A DNA stretch of 64,000 nt from Limnobaculum zhutongyuii (GTDB taxonomy: Bacteria; Pseudomonadota; Gammaproteobacteria; Enterobacterales; Enterobacteriaceae), in contig NZ_CP034752.1 in assembly GCF_004295645.1 (NCBI RefSeq), positions 2,356,001 to 2,420,000 on the forward strand, read 5' to 3'. The notes beneath the pieces are model-generated. The model had not been told where the DNA came from, searched no databases, and saw only the letters and a program-made list of their open reading frames with translations. Shown piece after piece: positions 1 to 8,824 of this stretch. A program made the translations under genes and the position numbers. Position 1 is the stretch's first letter; every line of letters begins with the position of its first letter.

Positions 1-175
1 GATGGGGAATGATGTTCCGGGCAATCCAGGACAGACGACCATACAGGCCGTAAGCGTTGGCCGCAGATGCGCCGGCAACCCCTTCAGTGGCAAGGTTTGA
101 CGTACCGGTGCGCGTCTCGATATCCGTGCGGGTTCGGGTCAGTAACTCGCTTAATGTCGGTGATATATATGGCAT
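1..175 (-). CDS. Baseplate J-like protein, Mu gp47 family (N-terminal part only)
   Basis: The first 58 codons are visible; the gene runs off the window start. It begins MPYISPTLSELLTRTRTDIE, and a stretch rich in Gly, Ala and Ser follows before YGLYGRLSWIARNIIP, which is typical of the N-terminus of phage baseplate J proteins. J proteins form the wedge of contractile tails. The ATG follows directly on the TAA of the gp46 gene, and the junction sits in a cluster of TTTAAA repeats. Position after gp45 and gp46 agrees with Mu gp47. Identification rests on the N-terminus and synteny. Confidence 0.75.
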   Translation of the reverse strand, partial: MPYISPTLSELLTRTRTDIETRTGTSNLATEGVAGASAANAYGLYGRLSWIARNIIPH

Positions 176-207
176 TTAAATCCCGTTTAAACTGGCTTTA
201 AACGACA
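175..207 (+). repeat. Repeat cluster A: three 11-bp units at the gp46/gp47 junction
   Basis: Units TTTAAATCCCG, TTTAAACTGGC and TTTAAACGACA at exact 11-bp spacing. They cover the gp46 stop codon and its last codons and touch the gp47 ATG. In a GC-rich coding region three TTTAAA at fixed spacing are unlikely by chance. Confidence 0.7.
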
Positions 208-598
208 TTGGCAGGGTTTCACCGTCGTTTAATAAAATGAGAATAGTGAGCAGCAGAACGCCGTTTTCCGGATTGGTGGCCGTTACGCGATAATCGCGAA
301 TAAGTCCGGCCTTTGGCATCCAGACCAGCGCTTCATCGGCGTAAGTCCGGGCCTTGGTGATGACGGTCTGTAACTGTTTTTCACGCGACAATAACCAGAG
401 CCGGGAGCCCAGAGGCTCACCGCGCCAGGAGTCGCACCACCACCCGCGCCGGTCAGTCCCACCGTCCGGTAATTCATCCGAAGGCTGGGCCCGTCTGTCG
501 GTAAACAGGGAGGCGATAACGTTGGTGGTGATGTTGTCACCCGTCAGACTGTCGAGCACGATATCGGCATCGTTCGTCTGCCAGACCAGAGATATCAT
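176..598 (-). CDS. Baseplate protein, phage GP46 family
   Basis: 140 residues, the usual size for the GP46 family, which are baseplate wedge proteins of Mu-type contractile tails related in role to gpW/gp25. Visible hallmarks are the start MISLVWQTNDADIVLDS, the RRGWWCDSW motif near residues 50-57 and the DEALVWM segment, followed by a C-terminal beta-rich domain. Its start overlaps the end of gp45 by 4 bp, and its TAA stop abuts the gp47 ATG. The stop lies in repeat cluster A (three TTTAAA units spaced 11 bp), so the last codons of the protein encode part of that repeat. Confidence 0.85.
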   Translation of the reverse strand: MISLVWQTNDADIVLDSLTGDNITTNVIASLFTDRRAQPSDELPDGGTDRRGWWCDSWRGEPLGSRLWLLSREKQLQTVITKARTYADEALVWMPKAGLIRDYRVTATNPENGVLLLTILILLNDGETLPMSFKASLNGI

Positions 599-1140
599 TG
601 TGCTTTCTCCGTTAGTGCGCCGTCATGCTCCCGGTGCCGGTGGTCCTTACCGCTGATACCATTACTGATATGGTCGGCCGCCTCACTGGTGCCGGTGGTG
701 GTACTGTTTCCGAGTGTAGAGAAATTCCCTGTCGCCTGCGTTTCAGATGCATCACTTATGACCTCATCGGCAATGATTTCAAACCGCTTGCAGGTCAGAC
801 GGGCGACACCGTCTTCAGTCAGGGTAAAGTTATGGCCGTCCATATGGTAAAGCGCACTGTCACCGGGCTTGAGTGAGCCGAGGCGGGTGGCTTTATTATC
901 AACGGCTATCGCGACCAGGTTCTCACGCATCCCACCGACGGAAAGGACAATTGCCTCACTGCCTGCCGGCGGGACGCTGGTATGCCCGTAGTTCTGGAAG
1001 CGCTCGACATCATCTGCGTCGTCGTCGTTCAGGATGCTGACCTGAAGGTTTTGCGTCTTCAGGCTGTCATTGATGACATTCACCACGGCCCGGGAGACCA
1101 GTAATTGCATACGGCGCTTTAAGCTATTGAAGGCTTTCAT
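595..1140 (-). CDS. Baseplate assembly / spike protein, Mu gp45 (V) family
   Basis: About 181 residues from the chosen start MKAFNSLKRRMQLLVSRAVV; a longer reading adds three residues. The ATG overlaps the preceding TGA by one base (TGATG), which favours this start. The N-terminal part with RAVVNVIND and the NYGHTSVPPAGSEAIVL stretch are typical of Mu gp45. The C-terminal part (about 120-184) is a Thr/Ser/Gly-rich beta-helical region ending in GISGKDHRHREHDGALT. The His cluster in that tail resembles the metal-binding apex of central spike proteins. In Mu this protein forms the membrane-piercing needle at the baseplate centre. Confidence 0.85.
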   Translation of the reverse strand: MKAFNSLKRRMQLLVSRAVVNVINDSLKTQNLQVSILNDDDADDVERFQNYGHTSVPPAGSEAIVLSVGGMRENLVAIAVDNKATRLGSLKPGDSALYHMDGHNFTLTEDGVARLTCKRFEIIADEVISDASETQATGNFSTLGNSTTTGTSEAADHISNGISGKDHRHREHDGALTEKAQ

Positions 1141-2227
1141 CAGTACCAAAGCCCCCCTGAACCACCCGAACCGCCTGCGCCGGTACTTTCCTTTTGTGCC
1201 GGTTCATCAAATCCGGCCGCCGGCATCAGGGTCAATTTTGTGGTGGTGCCGCCGTCATTGGTGAGCGACAGCTCCATCTGCACGATAAGGAGTTCACGCT
1301 CGGTATAACCTTCGTCAGGCACATCCAGCACCACCAGACGGTTAGGCATCCATAGCGCCTTATCACGGGTAAACCAGTCGACCACCTCAACCACTACCGG
1401 CTGACCGTGCGCCATTGCCCGGCGGCGTTCCCAGTCAGCACGGGAACGACTTTCATCTGAGTTTTGATTACTGTCGGCCACAATAACAGTCGGGCGATAA
1501 CGGGTGATTTCTGTATCGGTCATGTCAACACGCACGCCGGTCGACTGGTGGGCGGTTTGTTCATCCCCCAGAGGCCGCCGGCCGTTGATGACCCCAGCAC
1601 AATATAGTCGCTGAAGCGCTCAGACCAGGAGGCGCGCATATTGATGTACTTGATATTCTCACCAAAGCGCAGGACTTCCAGGCGTTCGGTGCCGGCCGTG
1701 GTAAACACCAGGTCACCGGCAGCATTACTGTTGACCATCACGCCACGGTGTCGGGCCGCTTTCGCCAGGTTCTCAAAGACGGTTTCCCCGGGCTCGACTT
1801 TCCATACCCGAAACGGCTTCGCGGCCGTCTGTGTCGTCACTGACCAGACAACACTCACACCAAAGGGCTGACACAGGTCACGGGCAATGGTTTCAAGGGG
1901 AGCATTGCGCCACTGACCGGACTTATACCGGGCGGCGCAATCCACCAGGTCACCGGTCTTGTCACGACCTTCAGCGACAATGGTGCGGGTCTCAGCGTCG
2001 ATGGTTCTGTCCATGGTGTCAATGTAGCCGCTGATAACCACCTGGCTGTTAATCTCGACCCGGCAGGGTTGCCCCTCTTTCAGCGGGACATCCTTATCAG
2101 TGCGGGTACGTGTCAGGCCGAGACGAAACTGACCGCTCAGCTCTTCAATACTGCGGGTGACGCTTATCTCCGTCCAGCCGGTATATATCTTGTTACCGAC
2201 ATAAAGTTCTATCGTGTTACTTATCAT
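1140..2227 (-). pseudogene. Baseplate hub protein, Mu gp44 (P) family, frameshifted
   Basis: Two open segments together give one hub protein of about 360 residues, near the 379 of Mu gp44. The first (2227 to about 1566) starts MISNTIELYVGNKIYTGWTE and carries the hub fold, with YIDTMDRTIDAETRTIVAEGRDKT and ERFSDYIVLGSSTA. The second (from about 1564 to 1140) continues GDEQTAHQSTGVRVDMTDTE and ends GGSGGSGGLWY. The break is in a run of five C on the plus strand (1565-1569); a run of six would join the two parts as ...LWGDEQTA.... The gene overlaps N by 11 bp and gp45 by 1 bp. It is either a true mutation or a homopolymer sequencing error. Confidence 0.85.
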
Positions 2228-3554
2228 CTATCACCTCTACCGGTTCACCACCACGCACGAACGTCGGGTGCCTTAGTGCGTTACGCTGTACAAAGCGGGA
2301 TATTGAGGTACTGTCACCGGTCGCACGGTACAGAATAACCAGCGCCGGCTCGGTAATGTTAGGCGTAACCAGGCGCGCATCCGGTAACGCGGCGGCGGCC
2401 TTTTTCATTTGTTCCAGGAACGTCAGACGTAAACGCTGCAAACGTAAGATGGTGTTAAACCAGAATGCATCCGCAACGCGTACGTACTCGACAGCCAGCT
2501 CGTCGCCCAGTTCGTCAGCAATGCGCTCGCAGTCCTCCAGCGTCTCGACCAGTGGGTGGTCATTCGTGAGCAGTTCTTCACGCCCGGTATCCAGGATGAC
2601 CACGTTGTCATCGATAACCACCGATACCACATCATCCTTACGGCCCCTGATAATGTCGCCGGCATCACTGACCGCACTCTGGGCTAGTTCGCTTAGTGCG
2701 GAGATAATCACCGCTGACCGGATAGATTCCTGCATTCTGGCCGCTGCCGGCCGCTCGCTTAACGGCATGTTTTCGACACTGACGATGATTGAACGCAATG
2801 CGCGCTGTGTGCTCGGTTTGGAGCCTTTCGACCCTGACGAGGTAAAGCCCTGAAACAGGTTCGTCAGGTTGCTGATAAGCTTTTTCGGCGACTTTATCAG
2901 GTTACCGATAGCGCCCTGCAACCCCTGAACAGTACCCAGCAACGAACCAAAACCGCCCAGGCTACTGAGCCCGGTGATAACGTTGGTGATGTTATTGACC
3001 ACATTGGTCGCAAACGTGACCACCGCTTCAATATCGGCGGCAACGGCGTTGATGGTATCCCAGGCGTCGGCAACATCATTCGCGATGGCATCGAGCAGGC
3101 TGGCGTTCTGGTCAAGCAGTTCTGCTTCGCCATCAATCTCCGCCTCTGGCGACTCGTCCTTCTCGGCGATACTGAAGGTAAGTTGAAACATGGCGATGCG
3201 CTGTTCCTGCGTCGACAGGCGACAGTTCCAGGTTTCCACCTGCACATATAGCGAACCGTGGTAAGGATGCTCCAGGTCAGCCGGTTCAGGCTCACGCAGG
3301 GCGGCAATCAACGTTTCCTTTTGTTCCAGGTAATTATCACCAATCAGCACACAGAAAACAGAAAACTCGTCAGCCGTGGCCCCCATATTTTCCACCTTGC
3401 CGGTCTGACGGCCGGGGAACATATGCTTAACGATACGGTGACCGCCTGACTGGTTGCTGTCATCGATAACGTAAAACGGCACGCCACGAAACGACCCTTT
3501 ACCGGTCGGTGGCTGAGCTGTGATTTTGTCCCATAAGGTGCTCCAGATACTCAT
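2217..3554 (-). CDS. N: DNA circularisation / tail protein N, Mu gp43 family
   Basis: 445 residues. The N-terminal domain (about 1-130) has the family features: the GSFRGVPFYVID stretch after the start, HMFPGRQTGKVENMGATADEFSVFCVLIGDNY, and HPYHGSLYVQVETW. The middle contains long Ala/Val-rich helices and the C-terminal third is helical. In Mu, N is a virion protein delivered with the DNA that protects and circularises the infecting genome. The stop overlaps the tape-measure start region at 3554 and the gene overlaps gp44, consistent with coupled translation. It is complete, unlike its downstream neighbour. Confidence 0.85.
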   Translation of the reverse strand: MSIWSTLWDKITAQPPTGKGSFRGVPFYVIDDSNQSGGHRIVKHMFPGRQTGKVENMGATADEFSVFCVLIGDNYLEQKETLIAALREPEPADLEHPYHGSLYVQVETWNCRLSTQEQRIAMFQLTFSIAEKDESPEAEIDGEAELLDQNASLLDAIANDVADAWDTINAVAADIEAVVTFATNVVNNITNVITGLSSLGGFGSLLGTVQGLQGAIGNLIKSPKKLISNLTNLFQGFTSSGSKGSKPSTQRALRSIIVSVENMPLSERPAAARMQESIRSAVIISALSELAQSAVSDAGDIIRGRKDDVVSVVIDDNVVILDTGREELLTNDHPLVETLEDCERIADELGDELAVEYVRVADAFWFNTILRLQRLRLTFLEQMKKAAAALPDARLVTPNITEPALVILYRATGDSTSISRFVQRNALRHPTFVRGGEPVEVIDDK

Positions 3555-5347
3555 TAATAGGCCCCCGTATAGGTATTGCCGGTATTCACCGAGATACCCA
3601 CGCCGCTGGATTTGACCTGTGTTGAGGCAACAGTCGCACCGGGTGGTAACTCAACTTTGAGTTTGATTTCACCTTCAGGCGGCTTAGGGGGTACCGGCTG
3701 CTGGCCGTAAGGCATACCGAGCACCGTCGGGATATTGTCCTGTTGTTGCTGCTGGTAGGTGGTCACTGGTGGCGGCTCTTTGGGCTGCGATTCATTACCG
3801 ACTATCGCGTCCCAGAACTCGCCCCAGGTCGGGGCCTCGCGAATGCGGTTAAACCGGTCCGACTCACCAAAAACAGCGACCAGGGCATCATCAACGATAG
3901 GGGTCACTTCGGAGGCAATTATCCCGGCAAGGCCGGCTTTCATGACCATGCCGCCGCCACCGCCAGCCACGAAACCACCACCGCTATTTTTCCCACCACC
4001 GCCACCCAGTCCGCCCACAGGCCAGTTAGTGACAAAAACAGGCTGAGCACCGAGCCCGCCATCACCGGCACCGCCAGCACCACCGGCGGGGTCGGTGCCG
4101 TTTCCGCCCTGACGGCCTTTCCACCAGTTACGGGCGGCTTTACCGCCACGGTAAAGCTTACGGATAGCCAGCGCACCACCGACACCAATGGCAATATTTT
4201 TCAGAATATCCGCGTAGCGTTGCAGTTCTTCAGGTGACAGGCCGTTGATGGCATCGGCAAAGTCCTGAATAGGTTTTGCCAGATTCAGATTCGCCCAGCG
4301 TTCGCCAGCATTGGTCAGCGACGTTAGCGCACCATTAAAGGTCTGTACGCTACGTGATGCCTTCTCATTCACCAGTCCGTCGGTTGTGATATCCGGGGCA
4401 CGCAGTTGTTGCTGCTTGTCCTTGTCGTTAAACGACATAGCAAGCTCCAGCATGTCACCGCTAAACACCTGACTCAGGTTGCGCTCTTTGTATTTAGACC
4501 GGTCACCGATATCGAGCATCAGGTCACCAGGCGAAACAAACTCGCCTTTTGATTTATCCTTCCAGACCTTGACCCCGTTCCGCTCCAGTATCCGGCGTTT
4601 CTCTTTGTCCTTGAGTGCGTCGTGCATTTGCTGGAGGGCGGCGGACGTCTGGCCGCTGCTGCCGAACTCCGCATCACCCAGACGCTGCATGGCCAGTAAC
4701 TGGTAAAGCTGCTCCGGCTTTTGCCAACTGGTGCCGTGGGTCAGGTTAATCAGGCCGTCCAGTTGTTCATTAAGGTTGCCGGTACCAATAGCGGACAGTG
4801 ACGCGAAACCGTCATACACCTTGAGCATGGCGCTCGCGTCTTTAATGCCTTTATTCCACAGCGTACCGGTATACTTACCGGCCGTGGCGGCTTCCAGTCC
4901 GATACCTTTAATCGCGAGCGCAAGGTTATCCATGTTCTCAATCAGCGCGACCGGGTCATTGGTTTTCTCCAGAAACTGGTCAACGGCCGCCATCACATCC
5001 GCGTAAGGCAGTTTACGGTTGCTGGACGTCTGCCACATCAGGTCGTCGACTTCCTTCATCTGGTCGGCGGTCATGTTGTACCGGTTACCCAGATTGACCA
5101 GTTGCTGCTGTTGGTCGCCGACCCGTTTACTCATCATGACCAGGCCACCGCCGGCCACAAAGCCCATCAGTTTATTATCGAACTTATCCAGCAGATTATT
5201 CACCTGACCGGTCGCGCCCTGGAACAGACGCATTGAGCGTGAACCATCCGCACCCATGGCGCGAATGGAAGAACCAAACCGACGGGCCTGGTTAACCACA
5301 TTACCGGTCAGGTCAACAATAAATCGGGCTCGGTTGTTGGTTGTCAT
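3554..5347 (-). CDS. Tail tape measure protein
   Basis: 597 residues, short for a tape measure but of the right kind. After the basic start (TTNNRARFIVDLTGNV) come long helical stretches; a Gly-rich segment (about residues 400-470, with GGGGG and GGAGG runs) precedes a proline-rich tail. A hydrophobic segment lies near residues 60-72 (LMGFVAGGGLVMMSK). It sits between the frameshifting chaperone and N, as in Mu. Its ATG overlaps the TGA of the shifted chaperone frame by 4 bp (ATGA), which supports both readings. Length of the protein should scale with tail length. Confidence 0.85.
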   Translation of the reverse strand: MTTNNRARFIVDLTGNVVNQARRFGSSIRAMGADGSRSMRLFQGATGQVNNLLDKFDNKLMGFVAGGGLVMMSKRVGDQQQQLVNLGNRYNMTADQMKEVDDLMWQTSSNRKLPYADVMAAVDQFLEKTNDPVALIENMDNLALAIKGIGLEAATAGKYTGTLWNKGIKDASAMLKVYDGFASLSAIGTGNLNEQLDGLINLTHGTSWQKPEQLYQLLAMQRLGDAEFGSSGQTSAALQQMHDALKDKEKRRILERNGVKVWKDKSKGEFVSPGDLMLDIGDRSKYKERNLSQVFSGDMLELAMSFNDKDKQQQLRAPDITTDGLVNEKASRSVQTFNGALTSLTNAGERWANLNLAKPIQDFADAINGLSPEELQRYADILKNIAIGVGGALAIRKLYRGGKAARNWWKGRQGGNGTDPAGGAGGAGDGGLGAQPVFVTNWPVGGLGGGGGKNSGGGFVAGGGGGMVMKAGLAGIIASEVTPIVDDALVAVFGESDRFNRIREAPTWGEFWDAIVGNESQPKEPPPVTTYQQQQQDNIPTVLGMPYGQQPVPPKPPEGEIKLKVELPPGATVASTQVKSSGVGISVNTGNTYTGAY

Positions 5348-5472
5348 CGTGATAATCCCAGCAGATTGTAGTACCGGATGAGCTGGGACAGCGGCAGGCT
5401 AAAGGCCCAGACCGGGCCTGCACTCAACCGACATCCCACGGTCAGGGCAACGCGTTCAATCCCCCGAACGCG
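5344..5472 (-). other. Programmed frameshift extension of the gp41 tail chaperone (gp41')
   Basis: At GGGGG (plus 5461-5465), just before the gp41 stop, a switch of -2 (equal in frame to +1) opens a reading frame that runs to a TGA at 5346-5344. The extension ends LSQLIRYYNLLGLSR and overlaps the tape-measure ATG by 4 bp. Tail assembly chaperones before tape-measure genes are known to make a shifted long form, and Mu is known for a -2 shift. The conserved-looking SLPLSQLIRYYNLLG tail argues that this frame is translated. The predicted fusion is about 160 residues. Direction and efficiency of slippage are inferred. Confidence 0.7.
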
Positions 5473-5827
5473 TTGCAGGCTCTCGCCCCTGACTCTCAAC
5501 CTCCTCACTTAAACGTAAGTCCTGAAGTTCCATAATGCTGTCGTTAAGCAGACCAAAATCACGTTGAGACAGCTTACCAAGTTCCGCCAGTGAGACCGGC
5601 CCCTGTAAGGGCCCGATACTGACCACCGCGCGACGCATCATTTCATAGGTCATTTGAGAGGGGCTACTGACCAGCTTCGCACCCTGGCGGGTTTCGACCA
5701 CGCGCTCACTGGCGGTCTGTGCGCTCATCATGTCGCCGGCCGTCAGTTCGCGGATGACGACATCCTTATGGGTTACCTGGTTATCTTCCTTACCAACAAC
5801 CAGGCCATCAATTAACGTAATATTCAT
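5456..5827 (-). CDS. Tail assembly chaperone, Mu gp41 family (short form)
   Basis: 123 residues in frame 0. It starts MNITLIDGLVVGKEDNQVTH, then RELTAGDMMSAQTASERVV and MTYEMMRRAVVSIGPL, a pattern typical of Mu-like gp41. The short form and a frameshifted long form normally coat the tape-measure protein during tail assembly and are absent from the mature virion. The stop at 5456 directly follows a GGGGG slip site. The ATG overlaps the tail tube TAA/TGA region at 5827, giving tight coupling within the tail operon. Confidence 0.85.
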   Translation of the reverse strand: MNITLIDGLVVGKEDNQVTHKDVVIRELTAGDMMSAQTASERVVETRQGAKLVSSPSQMTYEMMRRAVVSIGPLQGPVSLAELGKLSQRDFGLLNDSIMELQDLRLSEEVESQGREPATRSGD

Positions 5828-6183
5828 CAGAGTTCCTGTGCTTCAATGCCGTTAAAGGTGGTGGAGATATCGCCTTCACCCGTCAGGGCGGATTCGCCGG
5901 TATTCCAGGCGCGGGCAATTAACCATTTTTTACCGATATCGGCTTCAAAAATAAGGGTGACTTCTTCCATCCCGTTCAGTTCTGCCATGGAAATGTCTTC
6001 ATGGTTAGGAATGGTCGCGGTCACAATGGAGGGTGACGGCGTGCCTTTCCAGCCATAAACCCGGTGACCGGTAACCGGTGCGCGGGTCAGGCCGCCCAGG
6101 GTCAGGTTAGCCCCCGGGAGAGTGGGGTACTCACGGCCATTCACCCGAAGGAAGGCAGTTCCCTGATAACGTAACGTGGTCAT
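5827..6183 (-). CDS. M: Tail tube protein, Mu M (gp40) family
   Basis: 118 residues, the usual size for Mu-type tube proteins. Features: RYQGTAFLRVNGREYPTLPGANLTLGG at the start, then a beta-rich body with TGHRVYGWKGTPSPSIVTAT and the VTLIFEADIGKKWLIARAW strand, and a C-terminal STTFNG. These are typical of the contractile-tail inner tube. It lies 9 bp after the sheath gene and overlaps gp41 by one base, as in Mu (sheath-tube-chaperone). Confidence 0.9.
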   Translation of the reverse strand: MTTLRYQGTAFLRVNGREYPTLPGANLTLGGLTRAPVTGHRVYGWKGTPSPSIVTATIPNHEDISMAELNGMEEVTLIFEADIGKKWLIARAWNTGESALTGEGDISTTFNGIEAQEL

Positions 6184-6192
6184 TTAACCCCC

Positions 6193-7656
6193 TTATAAAA
6201 CATACTGGATAGCATGGGCATAGATGCGGAACTGGTTCACCAGGTCTTCATTACTGCGCACATTGATTCGGTTACGGTCAGTGGTGGAGCGCTCCACAAT
6301 CAGCGTTGATTTATACGCCTCAAAGTTCTCAACCAGACCGCGCTCTTCAAGCTCGGTAAATAACGCCAGTAACTCATCGGTAATGATGGCCGGCGTCACC
6401 ATGGCCTGACCGGGGCCAAACCGCGTCCCGTTCTCCGCGAGCTTATGGCGCGGAAATTTTTGCGTAATGCGCGTACGGATGGCGTAGCGGATATAAGACA
6501 GGGTCGCGATGGTTTCCACGTCCAGATAGGACGGGTCCGGCGAGCCGTACTTATTCAGGCGGTACATGGTGATACAGCGTTCAATCTGCACATAGCCGCC
6601 GGCATCCACGGTGTAGGTGCTGATGCCGTCATACAGATGCAGGTTACGTTCATTGAGCGTCCAGCGCGCTGAGGTGACCGGCGGCTTCAGTCCCGGCAAG
6701 GTCAGTGTCTGAAGTGGGCGCGCCGGATCAATACTGAGCGAACCAACCGCCACCGCCGCCAGAACGGCCGCCCAGATATACGGTGGCTCAGGGGCGATAT
6801 TAGTCCCCACGGTGGACAGCAGATAGTCATTGCGAGCGGTACCAAAGGTGGACGTCTGCGCATGGGTGCCACGGAACGCCTGAAAACAGGTGCTGTCAAT
6901 CTGGCGCATACCGCCCCAACGACTGACAAACTCGGCCGCCAGTAAGTCCAGGTTGGCTGTATCGGTGAACGGGTTGACCACAAATTGCCACCAGGCTTCA
7001 CCAAACGCGGCGATGGTTGGCGCTAAATCCGGGTTGCCGGTCGCCCCTGACATGGGGGTAATGTCACAACCGATGCCGGTCGGCAGCATTTCACCGGTGT
7101 AGTAATTCACCCGGACATCAATATCATTACCCGTCAGACCTGACCATCTGGCTGTTAAGGTGACCGTATCGCCGGAGGCTTGAGCAGTCACGGGCAGTTC
7201 GGTTAACAGGTTGATGGCGGCTGCCGTTTTTTGTGCCAGCACCGACGCGGCGTCGTCCACTTTCACATTAACGTACGCTTTGACGCCGGCAATCATCAGC
7301 GCCAACTGACCAGCCTGTGAACAGGTTCCGGTTAACTTGATAGTCCCTCCAGCCCTTGGGCCTTCCGGGTCATCATCCACCGCCAGACACCACAAATCGG
7401 TAAACGGGTTGGCATTTAAAAAAGCGATAGCCATGGTCGCCAGTTGCGAACCAAAACCGAACGCTTCGCCGGCTTCATCTTTTCGGGTGATGCGCACCAC
7501 CTCACCGGCCGGCACACGACCTGAAGTAAAGCGCAACCCCAGCATCAGGGTGCGATAGAGCAATGCCGGCGTGCCGGTGATCGCACCGCTATTATCAATC
7601 TCGATATACGCCAAGGGAGCCCGGATAGTCTCCGTAATGGTGTTATAAGAAGTCAT
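6193..7656 (-). CDS. L: Contractile tail sheath protein, Mu L (gp39) family
   Basis: 487 residues, close to Mu L (495). The N-terminus runs APLAYIEIDNSGA, followed by LPVTAQASGDTVTLTARWSGLTGNDIDVRVN, the insertion domain, and a conserved C-terminal core with YRLNKYGSPDPSYLDVETIATLSY and TRITQKFPRHKLAENGTRFGPG. The C-terminal core polymerises around the tube and contracts on infection. It overlaps DUF2635 by 4 bp. No interruption is seen. Confidence 0.93.
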   Translation of the reverse strand: MTSYNTITETIRAPLAYIEIDNSGAITGTPALLYRTLMLGLRFTSGRVPAGEVVRITRKDEAGEAFGFGSQLATMAIAFLNANPFTDLWCLAVDDDPEGPRAGGTIKLTGTCSQAGQLALMIAGVKAYVNVKVDDAASVLAQKTAAAINLLTELPVTAQASGDTVTLTARWSGLTGNDIDVRVNYYTGEMLPTGIGCDITPMSGATGNPDLAPTIAAFGEAWWQFVVNPFTDTANLDLLAAEFVSRWGGMRQIDSTCFQAFRGTHAQTSTFGTARNDYLLSTVGTNIAPEPPYIWAAVLAAVAVGSLSIDPARPLQTLTLPGLKPPVTSARWTLNERNLHLYDGISTYTVDAGGYVQIERCITMYRLNKYGSPDPSYLDVETIATLSYIRYAIRTRITQKFPRHKLAENGTRFGPGQAMVTPAIITDELLALFTELEERGLVENFEAYKSTLIVERSTTDRNRINVRSNEDLVNQFRIYAHAIQYVL

Positions 7657-7826
7657 GCTTTAACCTCTTTGGCTTTGGTTTTAACCAGCTCAACGTCACC
7701 ATCCATCAGGCGGCGCTGCCAGTAGCTGGTCTTGGGTTTCTTTTCGCCCTGGGATGCCAGCGGCGCGTTAGTTTCCGGGTCACGAACAACCCGCCCGGCC
7801 ACAGGCCGGATGTGTAACTCACTCAT
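7653..7826 (-). CDS. DUF2635 protein, Mu gp38 family
   Basis: 57 residues from MSELHIRPVAGRVVRDPETN; an upstream reading in the same frame is a shadow of gp37. The features HIRPVAGRVVRDPETNAPL, then YWQRRLMDGDVE, are the DUF2635 pattern of small proteins encoded between gp37 and the sheath in Mu-like phages. Role is unknown but tail-associated by position. The start overlaps the gp37 end by 8 bp and the end overlaps the sheath start by 4 bp. Confidence 0.85.
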   Translation of the reverse strand: MSELHIRPVAGRVVRDPETNAPLASQGEKKPKTSYWQRRLMDGDVELVKTKAKEVKA

Positions 7827-8379
7827 GTTCTGTACCTGTGTAAAGGTGGGTGTTAAACGAATCCTGAATGGGGGCACCATCTGCCTGCGGCCACTGGTGG
7901 TAATAGGTCTCAAACTCCCCGATGTCACCTTCATCAATACGCGATGGCATTTGTTGAGGAATATCGAAGTAAAGACCACACACCACCGTACCGGTCTTGG
8001 CGGCCCCTTTACTGTAAAGGTTGGCTATCTGGGTAAAACTCGCCGCACCACAGGCGGCGGCTAACTGGCGACCTTCCAGCCAGGCAACCAGACGGTCATT
8101 GATGTCATAGGCACCGACACTGTCCTTGCGCTGACCTGACAGCGCGGAGGCGCTGGAGAACAGCCCCCAGGTACCCATAATGACGCCACGGCGTGGGTCA
8201 CGGCGGCCACCAATCCAGGCAACGTACACCGCCGGACACACCGAGATAACAATCCGGATAGTCTCTTCCGTCCAAGCTCCATCCAGACGCTCAACCTTGC
8301 GCAGGGTGCCACCGAATGACGTGCGGATGCCGTCTATCAGTTCCTGCTCAATAGCGGCGGTACGAGGCATAACTATCAT
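7819..8379 (-). CDS. Phage Gp37 family (DUF1834-type) tail protein
   Basis: Up to 186 residues; MIVMPRTAAIEQELIDGIR offers a second start at the fourth codon. Family features are the EQELIDGIR start, VSVCPAVYVAWIGG, then DPRRGVIMGTWGLF and a C-terminal FETYYHQWPQA segment. These proteins lie between the DUF1320 protein and the sheath in Mu-like phages and are thought to act at the tail terminus or head-tail joint; this role is inferred. The ATG overlaps the stop of gp36. Confidence 0.8.
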   Translation of the reverse strand: MIVMPRTAAIEQELIDGIRTSFGGTLRKVERLDGAWTEETIRIVISVCPAVYVAWIGGRRDPRRGVIMGTWGLFSSASALSGQRKDSVGAYDINDRLVAWLEGRQLAAACGAASFTQIANLYSKGAAKTGTVVCGLYFDIPQQMPSRIDEGDIGEFETYYHQWPQADGAPIQDSFNTHLYTGTEHE

Positions 8380-8822
8380 CAGATGTACCCCTTAGAGCGA
8401 TTACGCGCCCAGACCGAGCCGGCGTTCTCCATCACCACCACGTCGCCAGACTCTGGTCGCTCTTCTTCCAGCCCTAATGCCAGACTGATATCACCGGTAC
8501 TGACTTTCTCCAGATACCGCAGTGTGGTCTCATACTCTTTTTCTGCTTTCTCGGTCGCTGCGCCTTCTTCCAGGGCATAGCGAGCCAGTACGCAGGCATG
8601 ACGAATGAGCGCGGACGGGATAGTCTGTAACGGGAGTTTGGCGCGCCCGTCGATATAACCGTCAATCGCGGAAGAGGCATCAACCAGTGCCGCCTCAACA
8701 ATCTGGTCAACGGTTTGTAATGGTTGGCCCTCGTCATCCCGCTCGATTTTCTTCTGAGCAAGGTCCTCAAGAACCGTGCGACCATAACGGGTCACCATGT
8801 CACTGACGGACGCGTAAGCCAT
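8379..8822 (-). CDS. Head-tail joining protein, DUF1320 / Mu gp36 family
   Basis: 147 residues. The family pattern is clear: MAYASVSDMVTRYG at the start, ALVDASSAIDGYIDGRAKLPL in the middle, PSALIRHACVLARYAL and then a helical C-terminus. The fold belongs to the head-completion connector group (HK97 gp6-like) by family knowledge. It lies 2 bp downstream of gp35 and overlaps gp37 by a base. Complete. Confidence 0.9.
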   Translation of the reverse strand: MAYASVSDMVTRYGRTVLEDLAQKKIERDDEGQPLQTVDQIVEAALVDASSAIDGYIDGRAKLPLQTIPSALIRHACVLARYALEEGAATEKAEKEYETTLRYLEKVSTGDISLALGLEEERPESGDVVVMENAGSVWARNRSKGYI

Positions 8823-8824
8823 AA

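Noticed and set aside
3743..4237. Plus-strand frames opposite the tape-measure gene
   Set aside because: Shadow of Gly- and Pro-rich codons; no ribosome site and opposed to the operon.
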